A stretch of DNA of 64,000 bases from CAVVAY01 sp963746465 (GTDB lineage Bacteria; Actinomycetota; Actinomycetes; JACCUZ01), in NCBI GenBank assembly GCA_963746465.1, contig CAVVAY010000005.1, positions 992,001 to 1,056,000 on the forward strand, read 5' to 3'. Both the position numbers and the translations under genes were made by a program. Within the stretch, counting starts at the first letter, position 1, and each line of letters starts with the position of its first letter. The notes beneath the pieces are model-generated. The model worked only from the letters and a program-made list of their open reading frames with translations. It searched no databases and had not been told where the DNA came from. Below are positions 55,997 through 64,000 of this stretch, one piece after another.

Positions 55997-56623
55997 ATGA
56001 CGACCGAGGACGAGGTACGAGGGAGTGGCCCGGCGTCGGCCCCGAAGGCGCCGAGCGACCGCGTCCTGACCCTGCCCAACGCCCTGAGCATGCTGCGGCT
56101 GCTCGGTGTGCCGTTCTTCCTCTGGCTGGTGCTCACCGAGCACGACGGGCCCGCCGTCCTCGTCCTGATGGTCAGCGGGGTCACGGACTACCTGGACGGC
56201 AAGATCGCCCGGGCCTGGAACCAGAGCTCGCGGCTAGGCGTGCTGCTCGATCCGGCGGCCGACCGGCTGTACATCCTGGCGACCCTGATCGGGCTCACCG
56301 TGCGCGACGTGGTGCCGCTCTGGCTGACCCTGGCGCTGGTGGGCCGCGACGTGCTGCTCGCCCTCACCCTGCCGCTGCTGCGCCGCGAGGGCTACGGGCC
56401 GCTGCCGGTGCACTACCTCGGCAAGGCGGCCACCTTCAACCTGCTCTCCGGGTTCCCGTTGCTGCTGCTCGGCGAGTGGGAGAACGCGCTCGGCGACGTC
56501 GCGCACGCCTTCGGCTGGGCCTTCGCCATCTGGGGTACGACGCTGTACTGGTGGGCAGGGATCCTCTACCTCGTCCAGGTGCGGGACCTGCTTCGCCCCG
56601 GCCCGGAGGAGGTCACGCCGTGA
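55997..56623 (+). CDS. CDP-alcohol phosphatidyltransferase (PgsA2-like)
   Basis: 208-aa membrane enzyme making a phospholipid head-group bond from CDP-diacylglycerol. The catalytic signature VTDYLDGKIAR, then GVLLDPAADR, fits D-x2-DG-x2-AR-x8-G-x3-D-x3-D exactly. About five membrane segments. Position before the DUF881-sbp block matches M. tuberculosis pgsA2 (Rv1822); PG phosphate or cardiolipin are candidate products. Confidence 0.88.
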   Translation: MTTEDEVRGSGPASAPKAPSDRVLTLPNALSMLRLLGVPFFLWLVLTEHDGPAVLVLMVSGVTDYLDGKIARAWNQSSRLGVLLDPAADRLYILATLIGLTVRDVVPLWLTLALVGRDVLLALTLPLLRREGYGPLPVHYLGKAATFNLLSGFPLLLLGEWENALGDVAHAFGWAFAIWGTTLYWWAGILYLVQVRDLLRPGPEEVTP

Positions 56624-56666
56624 CCGGGGACCGGCCGGCGACGCGGACCGAGGGGAGGGTTCGGCA

Positions 56667-59165
56667 GTGAAGGCGGTCGTGATGGCCGGCGGCGAGGGCA
56701 CCCGCCTGCGCCCGATGACGGTGAGCATGCCCAAGCCGCTGCTGCCCATCGTCAACAAGCCGATCATGGAGCACGTGCTGCGGCTGCTCGCACGGCACGG
56801 GTTCTCCGAGACCGTCGTCACCGTGCAGTTCCTGGCCAGCCTGGTCCGGAACTACTTCGGTGACGGGGAAGACCTCGGCATGAGCCTGCACTACGCGACC
56901 GAGGAGACCCCGCTCGGCACGGCCGGCAGCGTCAAGAACGCCGAGGACCTGCTGCGCGACGACACGTTCCTGGTCATCTCCGGCGACGCCCTCACCGACT
57001 TCGACCTCACCGACCTGGTGAAGTTCCACCACGACAAGGGTGCCCTGGTGACCGTCTGCCTCACCCGGGTGCCCGACCCGCTCGAGTTCGGCATCACCAT
57101 CGTCGACGACGACAACCGGGTGCAGCGTTTCCTCGAGAAGCCCACCTGGGGCCAGGTGTTCTCCGACACCGTCAACACCGGCATCTACGTGATGGAGCCG
57201 GAGGTGTTCGACCACGTCGCCGTCGGTGAGTCGGTCGACTGGTCGGCCGACGTCTTCCCCCGGCTGCTCGAGGCCGGCCTGCCGGTCTACGGGTACGTGG
57301 CCGAGGGCTACTGGGAGGACATCGGCACCCACGAGTCCTACATGCGGGCGCAGGCCGACGTCCTCACCGGGCAGGTCGACGTCGACCTCGACGCCTTCGA
57401 GATCTCCACCGGGGTGTGGGTCGCCGAGGGCGCCGACGTCCACCCCGAGGCGACCCTGAAGGGCCCGCTCTACGTCGGCGACTACGCCAAGGTGGAGGCC
57501 GGCGCCGAGCTGCGCGAGTTCACCGTCCTCGGCAGCAACGTCATCGTGAAGTCCGGCGCCTTCCTGCACCGCGCCGTCGTGCACGACAACGTCTTCATCG
57601 GCCCGCAGACCAACCTGCGGGCCTGCGTCATCGGCAAGAACACCGACGTGATGCGCGGCGCCCGCCTGGAGGAGGGGGTGGTCATCGGCGACGAGTGCGT
57701 CATCGAGGAGGAGGCCATCGTCTCCACCGGCGTGCGCGTCTACCCGTACAAGAACGTCGAGGCCGGCGCCGTCATCAGCTCGGACCTCATCTTCGAGTCG
57801 CGCAGCCAACGTCGCCTCTTCGGGCCGCGTGGCGTCAGCGGCATCGTCAACGTCGAGATCACCCCCGAGCTGGCCGTCCGGCTGGCCAGTGCCTGGGCGA
57901 GCACCCTGAAGAAGGGCTCCACCGTCACCACGTCGCGCGACGTGTCCCGCGCCGCGCGTGCCCTGAAGCGCGCGGTGATCGCGGCCCTGACCTCCAGCGC
58001 GATCGACGTCGTGGACCTCGAGGTGGTGCCGGTGCCGGTGGCCCGGCTGCAGACCGCGCAGAGCAAGGCGACCGGCGGGGTGGTGATCAGGACGACGCCC
58101 GGGCAGCCGGAGAGCGTCGACATCCTGTTCCTCGACCGGCACGGTGCCGACCTGTCGCTGGCCGACCAGCGCAAGATGGAGCGCACCTTCTCCCGCGGGG
58201 AGTTCCGCCGCGCCTTCCCCGGCGAGATCGGCGACCTGCTGTTCCCACCGCGTGTCATGGAGGCCTACACCCTCGAGCTGCTCCGCCAGATCGACGTCTC
58301 GGGCCTTCCGGAGAACGGCCTCAAGGTCGTCGTGGACACCGGTGGCGGCACCGCGTCGCTGGTGCTGCCGACCCTGCTGGGCCGGCTCGGCCTGGACGTG
58401 ATGACGGTCAACAACGGCCTGGACGAGACCTCGCCGACAGAGTCGGCGGCCGAGCGGCTCGAGGCGATGGCCCGGCTGGGCCGGCTCGTCGCGTCGTCCA
58501 AGGCTGCCTTCGGCGTGCACTTCGACCCGGTCGGCGAACGCATCTCGCTGGTCGACGAACGAGGTGTCCCGATCGAGGACGAGCGGGCCCTGCTGGTCGT
58601 ACTCGACCTGGTCGCCGCCGAGTGCACCGGAGGGACGGTCGCCCTCCCGGTGACCACGACCCGGGTGGCCGAGCAGGTCGCGGCGTTCCACGGCGTCGAC
58701 ATCCGGTGGATCGCCACCACTCCGGCGGCCGTCACCTCGGCAGTCGGAGAGCCGGACGTGGTGTTCGGCGGCGACGGCCGCGGCGGGTTCGTGGTACCGA
58801 GGTTCTCCACGACGTACGACGGCATCGCGGCGTTCGTGCAGCTCGTCGGACTGGTGGCCAGAACCAAGCTGCAGCTGTCCGAGATCGACGCGCGCATCCC
58901 GCGCAGCCATGTCAGCCGCCGCACTGTGCCCACCCCATGGGCGGCGAAGGGCATGGTCATGCGCGCGGTCGTCGAGGAGGCCGGCACACTTCCGTTGGAC
59001 ACCACCGACGGCGTCCGGGTTCTCGAGCGGGACGGCAGCTGGGTGCTGGTCCTGCCCGACCCGGCCGAGCCGCTGACCCACCTCTGGGCCGAGGCGAGCA
59101 CCGACGCCGGCTCCACCGCGCTGCTCGAACGCTGGGCCGACGTGGTGTCCCGCACCGACGCCTAG
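56667..59165 (+). CDS. Mannose-1-phosphate guanylyltransferase-like fusion with degenerate phosphomannomutase domain
   Basis: 832 aa. Residues 1-230: nucleotidyltransferase (MAGGEGTRLRPMT, LPIVNKPIMEHVL, ISGDALTDFD, NTGIYVMEP). Residues 240-370: left-handed beta-helix acyltransferase-like repeats (VHPEATLKGPLYVGD, VIGKNTDVMRGARLEEGVVIGD). Residues 385-830: phosphohexomutase fold, but the phospho-Ser loop TASHNP reads RTTPGQP and the metal loop DGDGDR reads GGDGRGGF, so mutase activity is doubtful. GTG 56667 follows GAGGGGAGGG. GDP-mannose supply for glycans and lipoglycans is the likely role. Confidence 0.85.
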   Translation: MKAVVMAGGEGTRLRPMTVSMPKPLLPIVNKPIMEHVLRLLARHGFSETVVTVQFLASLVRNYFGDGEDLGMSLHYATEETPLGTAGSVKNAEDLLRDDTFLVISGDALTDFDLTDLVKFHHDKGALVTVCLTRVPDPLEFGITIVDDDNRVQRFLEKPTWGQVFSDTVNTGIYVMEPEVFDHVAVGESVDWSADVFPRLLEAGLPVYGYVAEGYWEDIGTHESYMRAQADVLTGQVDVDLDAFEISTGVWVAEGADVHPEATLKGPLYVGDYAKVEAGAELREFTVLGSNVIVKSGAFLHRAVVHDNVFIGPQTNLRACVIGKNTDVMRGARLEEGVVIGDECVIEEEAIVSTGVRVYPYKNVEAGAVISSDLIFESRSQRRLFGPRGVSGIVNVEITPELAVRLASAWASTLKKGSTVTTSRDVSRAARALKRAVIAALTSSAIDVVDLEVVPVPVARLQTAQSKATGGVVIRTTPGQPESVDILFLDRHGADLSLADQRKMERTFSRGEFRRAFPGEIGDLLFPPRVMEAYTLELLRQIDVSGLPENGLKVVVDTGGGTASLVLPTLLGRLGLDVMTVNNGLDETSPTESAAERLEAMARLGRLVASSKAAFGVHFDPVGERISLVDERGVPIEDERALLVVLDLVAAECTGGTVALPVTTTRVAEQVAAFHGVDIRWIATTPAAVTSAVGEPDVVFGGDGRGGFVVPRFSTTYDGIAAFVQLVGLVARTKLQLSEIDARIPRSHVSRRTVPTPWAAKGMVMRAVVEEAGTLPLDTTDGVRVLERDGSWVLVLPDPAEPLTHLWAEASTDAGSTALLERWADVVSRTDA

Positions 59166-59206
59166 CCCGGAGCGGGCGCAGGCTCCGTGCCGCGGACTCT
59201 GCGACG

Positions 59207-60124
59207 ATGTGCCCGATGCCTGCACCTCAAGCCGCGCCGGACCGGCCCGCCGGGGTACCCCGCCGGGACGACTCGATGCTGCTGCTGCGCCGACTCGTCG
59301 AGGACTCCCTGGACGAGGGATATGCGCGTGCAGCGGCGCGCCGCGGGCCGGACGCCCGGCGCAGCCGGACGACGGTGTGGGTGCTCACCGCGGGGCTGCT
59401 GGCGGTCGGCCTGCTGCTGACGACCGCCTTCGTGCAGGCCCGCGAGCGAGCCGGATCGGCCGAGGAGGCGCGGGACGCCCTCATCGCCGAGGTCGACGCC
59501 CGCGAGACCGCGAACGAGCGGGCCCAACGGCAGCTCGACCGGCTGCGCGCGGCGGTGCAGCGCGACCAGCAGGAGGCGCTGGCGCTGACCGGCGCCGGTG
59601 CCGATCTGGCGACGCAGCTGGGGGACCTGGAGGCGATCACCGGTGCGGGAGCCGTGACCGGTCCCGGGATGACCGTGCGGCTGGACGAGGCGACCGACGA
59701 CACCGACGCCGACGTGGACCCGCGCACCGACCAGACCGACGAGGGCCGGGTCACCGACCGCGACCTGCAGACGGTGGTCAACGAGATCTGGGCGGCGGGT
59801 GCGGAGGCGGTCGCCGTCAACGGCCAGCGACTCACCGCGCTGAGCGCGATCCGGTCGGCCGGTGACGCCGTCCTGGTCGACTTCCGGCCGCTGAACCCGC
59901 CGTACGAGATAGCAGCCATCGGGGAGCCAAAGACGATGCGCACCACCTTCGTGGGAGGCTTCGGAGGCAGCTACCTGCAGGTCCTCCAGGGCTATGGCAT
60001 CACCTACACCGTGGAGGACGCCGACAAGCTGGAGCTGCCTGCATCGGCAGGTGTCAGCCTGCGGCACGCCGCCGCGCCCGCCCCTGCCGCCGGACCCCCT
60101 GACGAGAAGGACACGAAGAAGTGA
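59207..60124 (+). CDS. DUF881 family membrane protein (Rv1823-like)
   Basis: 305 aa. One membrane helix (TVWVLTAGLLAVGLLLTTAF, residues about 50-69), an extracellular coiled coil (about 75-125), then the DUF881 core (GPGMTVRLDEATD, VVNEIWAAGAEAVAVNGQRLT, YEIAAIGEPKTM, TYTVEDADKLELP). The family may act at the wall or division site; function unknown. ATG 59207 or ATG 59216; no strong ribosome site. Overlaps sbp. Confidence 0.87.
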   Translation: MCPMPAPQAAPDRPAGVPRRDDSMLLLRRLVEDSLDEGYARAAARRGPDARRSRTTVWVLTAGLLAVGLLLTTAFVQARERAGSAEEARDALIAEVDARETANERAQRQLDRLRAAVQRDQQEALALTGAGADLATQLGDLEAITGAGAVTGPGMTVRLDEATDDTDADVDPRTDQTDEGRVTDRDLQTVVNEIWAAGAEAVAVNGQRLTALSAIRSAGDAVLVDFRPLNPPYEIAAIGEPKTMRTTFVGGFGGSYLQVLQGYGITYTVEDADKLELPASAGVSLRHAAAPAPAAGPPDEKDTKK

Positions 60125-60453
60125 TCGCCGCGATCGGGCTGGTGCTGGGCATCGTCGCCGGCCTGTTCCTCGAGCCCACCGTGCCGACGTGGCTGCAGCC
60201 TTACCTGCCCATCGCGGTGGTGGCTGCTCTCGACGCGGTCTTCGGCGGTCTGCGCGCGCTGCTCGACGGCATCTTCGACGACCGGGTGTTCGTGGTGTCC
60301 TTCGTCGCCAACGTCCTCGTCGCCGCGTTGATCGTCTACCTCGGTGACCAGCTCGGCGTCGGCTCGCAGCTGTCCACCGGCGTCGTCGTCGTGCTGGGCA
60401 TCCGGATCTTCTCCAACGCCGCCGCGATCCGTCGACAGCTGTTCCGAGCGTGA
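60121..60453 (+). CDS. sbp: Small basic protein Sbp (DUF1290)
   Basis: 110 aa, three membrane segments (AAIGLVLGIVAGLFL, LPIAVVAALDAVFGGLRAL, VSFVANVLVAALIVYLGDQ) and a short basic tail. Found between two DUF881 genes in actinobacteria and near division genes in Bacillus. Function unknown. GTG overlaps the stop before it. Confidence 0.92.
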   Translation: MIAAIGLVLGIVAGLFLEPTVPTWLQPYLPIAVVAALDAVFGGLRALLDGIFDDRVFVVSFVANVLVAALIVYLGDQLGVGSQLSTGVVVVLGIRIFSNAAAIRRQLFRA

Positions 60454-61259
60454 GCGACGACCTGCCGGCCACCGAGCCGCCGGCCAAGACCATGCAGCGC
60501 ACCAGCTGGCAGCAGCTGCGCTCGGCGATGCGGCCCGGCGCCGGCAAGGGTCACCTGCTGCCGGCGCTGCTGTGCGCGGTGCTGGGCTTCGCCGTGGTGG
60601 TGCAGGTTCGATCGACCCAGGACGCCGGCCTGGACGGCCTGCGGCAGTCCGACCTGGTGCGGATCCTGGACGACGTCAGCGAGCGCTCCGACCGGCTGCG
60701 CACCGAGGCACGCGACCTGGAGGACACCCGGGCCCAGGTCACCGGCGGAAGCAGCGGCACCCGGGCGGCCCTCGAGGCCGCGCGGGAGCGCTCCCGGGTG
60801 CTCGGCATCCTGGCCGGCACGCTGCCGGCGGTCGGCGCGGGCATCGAGCTCACCATCAGCGACCCGGAGGGCAAGGTCGGCTCCGACGTCCTGCTGGACG
60901 CACTGCAGGAGCTGCGGGACGCCGGAGCCGAGGCAGTCGAGGTGTCGTCGTTGGACGGGCCCGCGGTCCGGGTCGTCGCCAGCACGTCCTTCGTGGACCC
61001 GTCCGAGGGGGCCGAGGAGGGCCAGCCGAGCAGGGTCGAGGTCGACGGCACCGAGCTGACGTCGCCGTACCGGTTCCGGGTGATCGGTGACTCGCGCACC
61101 CTCGCCGCTGCGCTGGACATCCCCGGCGGCGTGCTGGACGTGCTCGCTCAGAGCGGGGCCCAGGGGGTGGTGGACCCCAAGGACGAGGTCGTCATCGCGT
61201 CCTTGCGGGCGGCTCCGTCGCCTCGTTACGCTCGCCCGGCCACTGACGCCCCGGACTGA
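60450..61259 (+). CDS. DUF881 family membrane protein (Rv1825-like)
   Basis: 269 aa. Membrane helix LLPALLCAVLGFAVVVQV (about 36-53), coiled coil, and DUF881 core (GAGIELTISDPEGKVG, LLDALQELRDAGAEAVEVSSLDG, FRVIGDSRTLAAALDIPGG). Second member of the DUF881-sbp-DUF881 trio; the two paralogues differ in linker and may pair. Overlaps sbp by ATGA-type coupling. Confidence 0.87.
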   Translation: MSDDLPATEPPAKTMQRTSWQQLRSAMRPGAGKGHLLPALLCAVLGFAVVVQVRSTQDAGLDGLRQSDLVRILDDVSERSDRLRTEARDLEDTRAQVTGGSSGTRAALEAARERSRVLGILAGTLPAVGAGIELTISDPEGKVGSDVLLDALQELRDAGAEAVEVSSLDGPAVRVVASTSFVDPSEGAEEGQPSRVEVDGTELTSPYRFRVIGDSRTLAAALDIPGGVLDVLAQSGAQGVVDPKDEVVIASLRAAPSPRYARPATDAPD

Positions 61260-61269
61260 GAGAGAGCCC

Positions 61270-61647
61270 GTGATCCCCGAGGACCTGCAGTACACGAAGG
61301 ACCACGAGTGGCTGCGCACCGAGGGAGACATGGTGCGGGTCGGCGTGACCGACTACGCGCAGGACGCTCTCGGCGACATCGTGTTCGTCACGCTGCCGGA
61401 GGCCGGCACCCACGTCCGGGCCGGTGAGACCTGCGGCGAGGTGGAGTCCACGAAGAGCGTCTCGGACATCTACGCACCGGTCACCGGCACGGTGGTGGAG
61501 CGCAACGACTCGCTCGACGCGGCCCCCGAGCTGGTCAACTCCGACCCCTACGGCGACGGCTGGATGCTCGCCATCCGAGTCGACGACGGCGGGGACGCGA
61601 CCGAGCTGCTCGACGCCGCGGGCTACCAGTCGACGCTGGGCGGCTGA
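61270..61647 (+). CDS. gcvH: Glycine cleavage system H protein
   Basis: 125 aa. Carries the aminomethyl group on lipoyl-Lys62 in EVESTKSVSDIYAPV. EDLQYTKDHEWLR and GVTDYAQDALGDIVFVTLPEAG are diagnostic. GTG 61270, 11 bases after the DUF881 gene, matching Rv1826 in the mycobacterial order. The other gcv genes are outside the window. Confidence 0.96.
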   Translation: MIPEDLQYTKDHEWLRTEGDMVRVGVTDYAQDALGDIVFVTLPEAGTHVRAGETCGEVESTKSVSDIYAPVTGTVVERNDSLDAAPELVNSDPYGDGWMLAIRVDDGGDATELLDAAGYQSTLGG

Positions 61648-61664
61648 GCGCACGCTCGCAACGC

Positions 61665-61691
61665 GCGGGGCGGCTTCGCGCGTCGCCCCGC
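61665..61691 (+). terminator. Hairpin terminator after gcvH
   Basis: GCGGGGCG paired with CGCCCCGC around an 11-base loop, 17 bases after the stop; no T tract. Confidence 0.6.
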
Positions 61692-61720
61692 CGCATCTCC
61701 GACGCGACCCGCCGACCCGG

Positions 61721-61749
61721 TTGACCCGGTCACACCGGAGCCGTAGGTT
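61721..61749 (+). promoter_or_regulatory. garA promoter
   Basis: TTGACC (61721-61726), 17-base spacer, TAGGTT (61744-61749). A second TAGGGT (61774-61779) may be an alternative -10. Very similar to the promoter at 63712. Confidence 0.6.
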
Positions 61750-61838
61750 TCCGCAGGACCGTCGACCTCGACCTAGGGTGGAGGTTGACAGGCGTCCCAC
61801 TTTCGAGCGGCCACAACCGTGGCGGGGAGGCTTACCCC

Positions 61839-62372
61839 ATGCCGTTCTGCACCCAGTGCGGTCACAACAACACCGATGACGCGCGCTTCTGCAGCAACTG
61901 CGGTGCGGCACTGAAGCCGACCGCCCCCGCCGCCTCGCCCGCATCCTCGGGCGAGACGTCGACCATCACCATCGGCGGCGGCTTCGAGCCGGGTGAGCCG
62001 AGTGAGAAGGCCGAGGGCCTCTCCAGCGCCGACCAGGCGGCGATCGACGCGCTGCCCCCCGGCTCGGCGCTGCTCGTCGTGCGTCGCGGGCCGAACTCCG
62101 GCAGCCGGTTCCTGCTCGACTCCGACGCGACCACCGCCGGCCGGCACCCGTCCAGCGACATCTTCCTCGACGACGTCACCGTCTCCCGCCGGCACGCGGA
62201 GTTCGTCCGCACCGACGACGGCTTCAGCGTCCGCGACGTGGGCTCCCTGAACGGCACCTACGTCAACCGCGACCGCATCGACGAAGCCAACCTCGCGGGC
62301 GGTGACGAGGTGCAGGTGGGCAAGTACCGGCTCGTGTTCTACCCGAGCCAGCACGGCGGCGACCGGGGATGA
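61839..62372 (+). CDS. garA: GarA-like FHA protein with N-terminal zinc ribbon
   Basis: 177 aa. In mycobacteria GarA, phosphorylated by PknB/PknG on an N-terminal Thr-Thr pair, turns on and off 2-oxoglutarate enzymes. Here CTQCGH and CSNCG (residues 4-22) form a zinc ribbon, not seen in mycobacterial GarA; SGETSTITIGG at about 37-47 is the phosphorylation motif region; the FHA domain at about 70-165 has GRHPSSDIFLDDVTVSRRHAEF and LNGTYVN. GGGGAGG lies nine bases before ATG 61839. Overlaps merR by ATGA. Confidence 0.92.
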   Translation: MPFCTQCGHNNTDDARFCSNCGAALKPTAPAASPASSGETSTITIGGGFEPGEPSEKAEGLSSADQAAIDALPPGSALLVVRRGPNSGSRFLLDSDATTAGRHPSSDIFLDDVTVSRRHAEFVRTDDGFSVRDVGSLNGTYVNRDRIDEANLAGGDEVQVGKYRLVFYPSQHGGDRG

Positions 62373-63118
62373 GCGCGGTTCCGTCCTCCCGGTCGCTGAT
62401 GAGCATCGGGGAGGTGCTGGCGCAGCTGCGCACCGACTTCCCGGACGTGACCATCTCCAAGATCCGGTTCCTCGAGTCCGAGGGTCTGGTGGAGCCGGCG
62501 CGCACCCCGTCCGGCTACCGGAAGTTCAGCCACGCCGACGTCGCCAGGCTGCACTACGTGCTGGCCACCCAGCGCGACCACTACCTGCCGTTGCGCGTCA
62601 TCAAGGAGCACCTCGACGCGCTGGACCGCGGTCTCGAGCCGCCGGCCGTCCCCGGGGAGCGGCCCCGGGTGCCCAGCTCGGCCGGCCGGCCGGACTGGCT
62701 GCCGGGTCCGCGGGTCCTGGGCGAGGCCACCGAGCTGCGGCTGTCCCGCGACGAGCTGGTGGAGTCCGCCGGCATCGACGCAGACCTGCTCACCGAGATC
62801 GAGGGCTACGGCCTGGTCGGCCCGGTCCGCGGCGGCAAGCCCGGCGACGAGCACTACGACGCCGATGCGCTGGTGATCGCGACCGCTGTGGCGGAGATGG
62901 CGGGCTTCGGCCTCGAGCCGCGGCACCTGCGCTCGTTCCGCACCGCGTCGGACCGCGAGGCCGACCTCGTCGAGCAGGTCGTGGCGCCGTTGCTGCGCCA
63001 GCGCAGCCCGGAGGCGCGGGCCCGCGCGGAGGAAGTGGCGCGCGAGATGGGCGCCCTCTCGCTGCGGCTGCACACCGCACTGGTGCGCTCCCGGCTGCGC
63101 GACGTCGTCGGCCGCTGA
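62369..63118 (+). CDS. MerR family regulator (Rv1828-like)
   Basis: 249 aa. Winged helix SIGEVLAQLRTDFPDVTISKIRFLE with RTPSGYRKFSHADVARL, then an extended C-terminal domain without the metal cysteines of classic MerR proteins. Rv1828 homologues sit beside garA. ATG overlaps the garA stop. The ligand is unknown. Confidence 0.92.
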   Translation: MSAVPSSRSLMSIGEVLAQLRTDFPDVTISKIRFLESEGLVEPARTPSGYRKFSHADVARLHYVLATQRDHYLPLRVIKEHLDALDRGLEPPAVPGERPRVPSSAGRPDWLPGPRVLGEATELRLSRDELVESAGIDADLLTEIEGYGLVGPVRGGKPGDEHYDADALVIATAVAEMAGFGLEPRHLRSFRTASDREADLVEQVVAPLLRQRSPEARARAEEVAREMGALSLRLHTALVRSRLRDVVGR

Positions 63119-63160
63119 CACCCACGATCGGCGGATCGGCACCCCCCGTCACGGCGCGGG

Positions 63161-63166
63161 TAGGGT
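63161..63166 (+). promoter_or_regulatory. Leaderless -10 box of the bifunctional nuclease gene
   Basis: TAGGGT seven bases before GTG 63174; the GTG at 63165 is inside the box and so cannot be the start. Confidence 0.5.
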
Positions 63167-63173
63167 GGCCGAC

Positions 63174-63656
63174 GTGAACGAGCTCGACGTGGTGGGTGTC
63201 CGGGTCGAGATGCCCTCGAACCAACCGATCGTGCTTCTCAAGGAGTCCGGCGGCGAGCGCTACCTGCCGATCTGGATCGGCGCCGGCGAGGCGACCGCCA
63301 TCGCGTTCGCGCAGCAGGGCGTCGTGCCGCCGCGGCCGCTGACCCACGACCTGATCCGTGATCTGCTCGAGGCTGCGGGCCAGGAGCTCACCGAGGTGCG
63401 CATCACGTCGCTGCGGGACGGCGTCTTCTACGCCGAGATGGTCTTCGCCAGCGGCCTGGAGGTCAGCGCCCGGCCGTCCGACGCGATCGCGGTGGCGCTG
63501 CGCACCAGCACGCCGATCTTCGGTGCCGAGGAGGTCCTCGCCGAGGCGGGGATCAGCATCCCGGACGAGCACGAGCAGGAGGACGAGGTCGAGAAGTTCC
63601 GCGAGTTCCTTGACCAGATCTCGCCGGAGGACTTCCAGGGCCCGCCCCCCCAGTGA
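63174..63656 (+). CDS. Bifunctional nuclease (BFN) family protein
   Basis: 160 aa. NQPIVLLKESGGERYLPIWIGAGEATAIAFA and RPLTHDLIRDLLEAAGQELTEVRITSL followed by RPSDAIAVALRT are the BFN/DUF151 core. Related plant proteins have nuclease activity; the bacterial role is unproven. Rv1829 is the equivalent. The acidic C-terminus (EHEQEDEVEKF) is common in this group. Confidence 0.92.
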   Translation: MNELDVVGVRVEMPSNQPIVLLKESGGERYLPIWIGAGEATAIAFAQQGVVPPRPLTHDLIRDLLEAAGQELTEVRITSLRDGVFYAEMVFASGLEVSARPSDAIAVALRTSTPIFGAEEVLAEAGISIPDEHEQEDEVEKFREFLDQISPEDFQGPPPQ

Positions 63657-63711
63657 GAATCTGAACCTCCACCCGAGGTCGAGACTTACCGGACCGCCCG
63701 GCGCGGCGTCG

Positions 63712-63740
63712 TTGACCCGGCCCCGGCCGAGCCGTACCGT
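63712..63740 (+). promoter_or_regulatory. Promoter of the second merR gene
   Basis: TTGACC (63712-63717), 17-base spacer, TACCGT (63735-63740). Matches the garA promoter closely including spacer ends CGG and GAGCCG. Confidence 0.6.
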
Positions 63741-63838
63741 TCCGGGAAGAACGCCCCCCATGTAGTTCCATCCGTGTGATCCCGGCCCCCGCCGGCGGCC
63801 ACCGGTCCTTCCCCCCGGGGCGTGAGACGGAGGTCGGC

Positions 63839-64000
63839 GTGAGCGACACCACGACGGGCAGCGTGGCCGGCAGTGACCGGGCCGCCCAGGACCGTGCCCG
63901 CGCGCGGGCCGGCCAGCAGGGCCTGCTGTTCACCGACGACCTGCCGCAGCTGCCCGAGGACATGGGCTACCGCGGCCCGACCGCCTGCTCGGCGGCCGGC
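63839..64000 (+). CDS. MerR family regulator (Rv1830-like), 3' partial
   Basis: First 54 codons of a gene cut by the window. The acidic N-terminus ends QGLLFTDDLPQLPEDMGYRG, then PTACSAAG, the opening of the Rv1830 type before its winged helix. GGAGG lies five bases before GTG 63839. The position after the BFN gene completes the conserved block. Confidence 0.85.
   Translation, partial: MSDTTTGSVAGSDRAAQDRARARAGQQGLLFTDDLPQLPEDMGYRGPTACSAAG

Noticed and set aside
63165..63173. GTG 63165 as the start of the bifunctional nuclease
   Set aside because: It lies within the TAGGGT -10 box; GTG 63174 has the normal spacing and a normal N-terminus.

Overview
The window is a very GC-rich chromosomal segment of a high-GC Gram-positive bacterium (Actinobacteria). 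The evidence is GTG-rich starts, ATGA/GTGA operon overlaps, TAnnnT -10 boxes placed just before leaderless starts, mihF, BldD, and the block pgsA2-DUF881-sbp-DUF881-gcvH-garA-merR-bfn-merR, which matches Rv1822-Rv1830 of Mycobacterium tuberculosis in order. Gene content (type IVa pili, PyrK, MobA-MoaD, tungsten-type AOR) would fit Propionibacteriales/Nocardioidaceae or a relative, but the genus cannot be read from the sequence.

Layout. (1) 1-10.97 kb: type IV pilus locus: pilC (cut by the window edge), two nearly identical pilA genes, three minor-pilin-type prepilins, pilD and pilM-N-O-P. Each pilA sits behind its own cyclic-di-GMP-I (GEMM)-like riboswitch and in front of its own terminator. 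(2) 11.05-16.4 kb: aroC-aroK-aroB-aroQ, an M24 peptidase, efp, nusB. (3) 16.4-17.0 kb: bldD on the minus strand, encoding a regulator with an intact c-di-GMP motif and with two GTCAC-N5-GTGAC boxes upstream. (4) 17.1-27.0 kb: a complete pyrimidine operon, pyrR-pyrB-pyrC-carA-carB-pyrK-pyrD-pyrF, with a PyrR-binding RNA hairpin next to the pyrR ribosome site. (5) 27.1-37.9 kb: mihF, gmk, rpoZ, coaBC, metK, priA, a HAD protein, an O-methyltransferase, def, fmt, rsmB, rpe. (6) 38.0-40.9 kb: an FMN riboswitch that now drives only a RibD-like mini-ORF, a PnuC/RibM-type transporter and a collapsed VOC gene before hisE-hisG. The usual rib genes look deleted. (7) 41-49 kb: tRNA-Pro(GGG), an ECF sigma/anti-sigma/ABC exporter cluster, a hydrolase, DUF3224 and MarR genes, nhaA and an OFA-type MFS transporter. 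Seven genes between 36.7 and 48.7 kb carry frameshifts, nearly all of them one extra base. (8) 49.4-55.4 kb: a molybdopterin island: MFS partner peptide, MobA-MoaD fusion, aldehyde:ferredoxin oxidoreductase, and two MoeA proteins, one with a substrate-binding-like tail. (9) 55.4-64 kb: the conserved pgsA2...garA...merR block with a nucleotidyltransferase/phosphomannomutase fusion inserted.

How it fits together. Cyclic di-GMP appears twice, as the predicted ligand of the two pilin leader RNAs and of BldD, so pilus synthesis and development may share a signal. The pyrimidine operon has RNA-level feedback through PyrR. The FMN riboswitch plus transporter suggests a switch from riboflavin synthesis to uptake at this locus. 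The molybdopterin island looks self-contained for making and loading the cofactor of its own oxidoreductase, with a carboxylate-type transporter beside it. No CRISPR array, insertion sequence, phage gene or integrase was seen.
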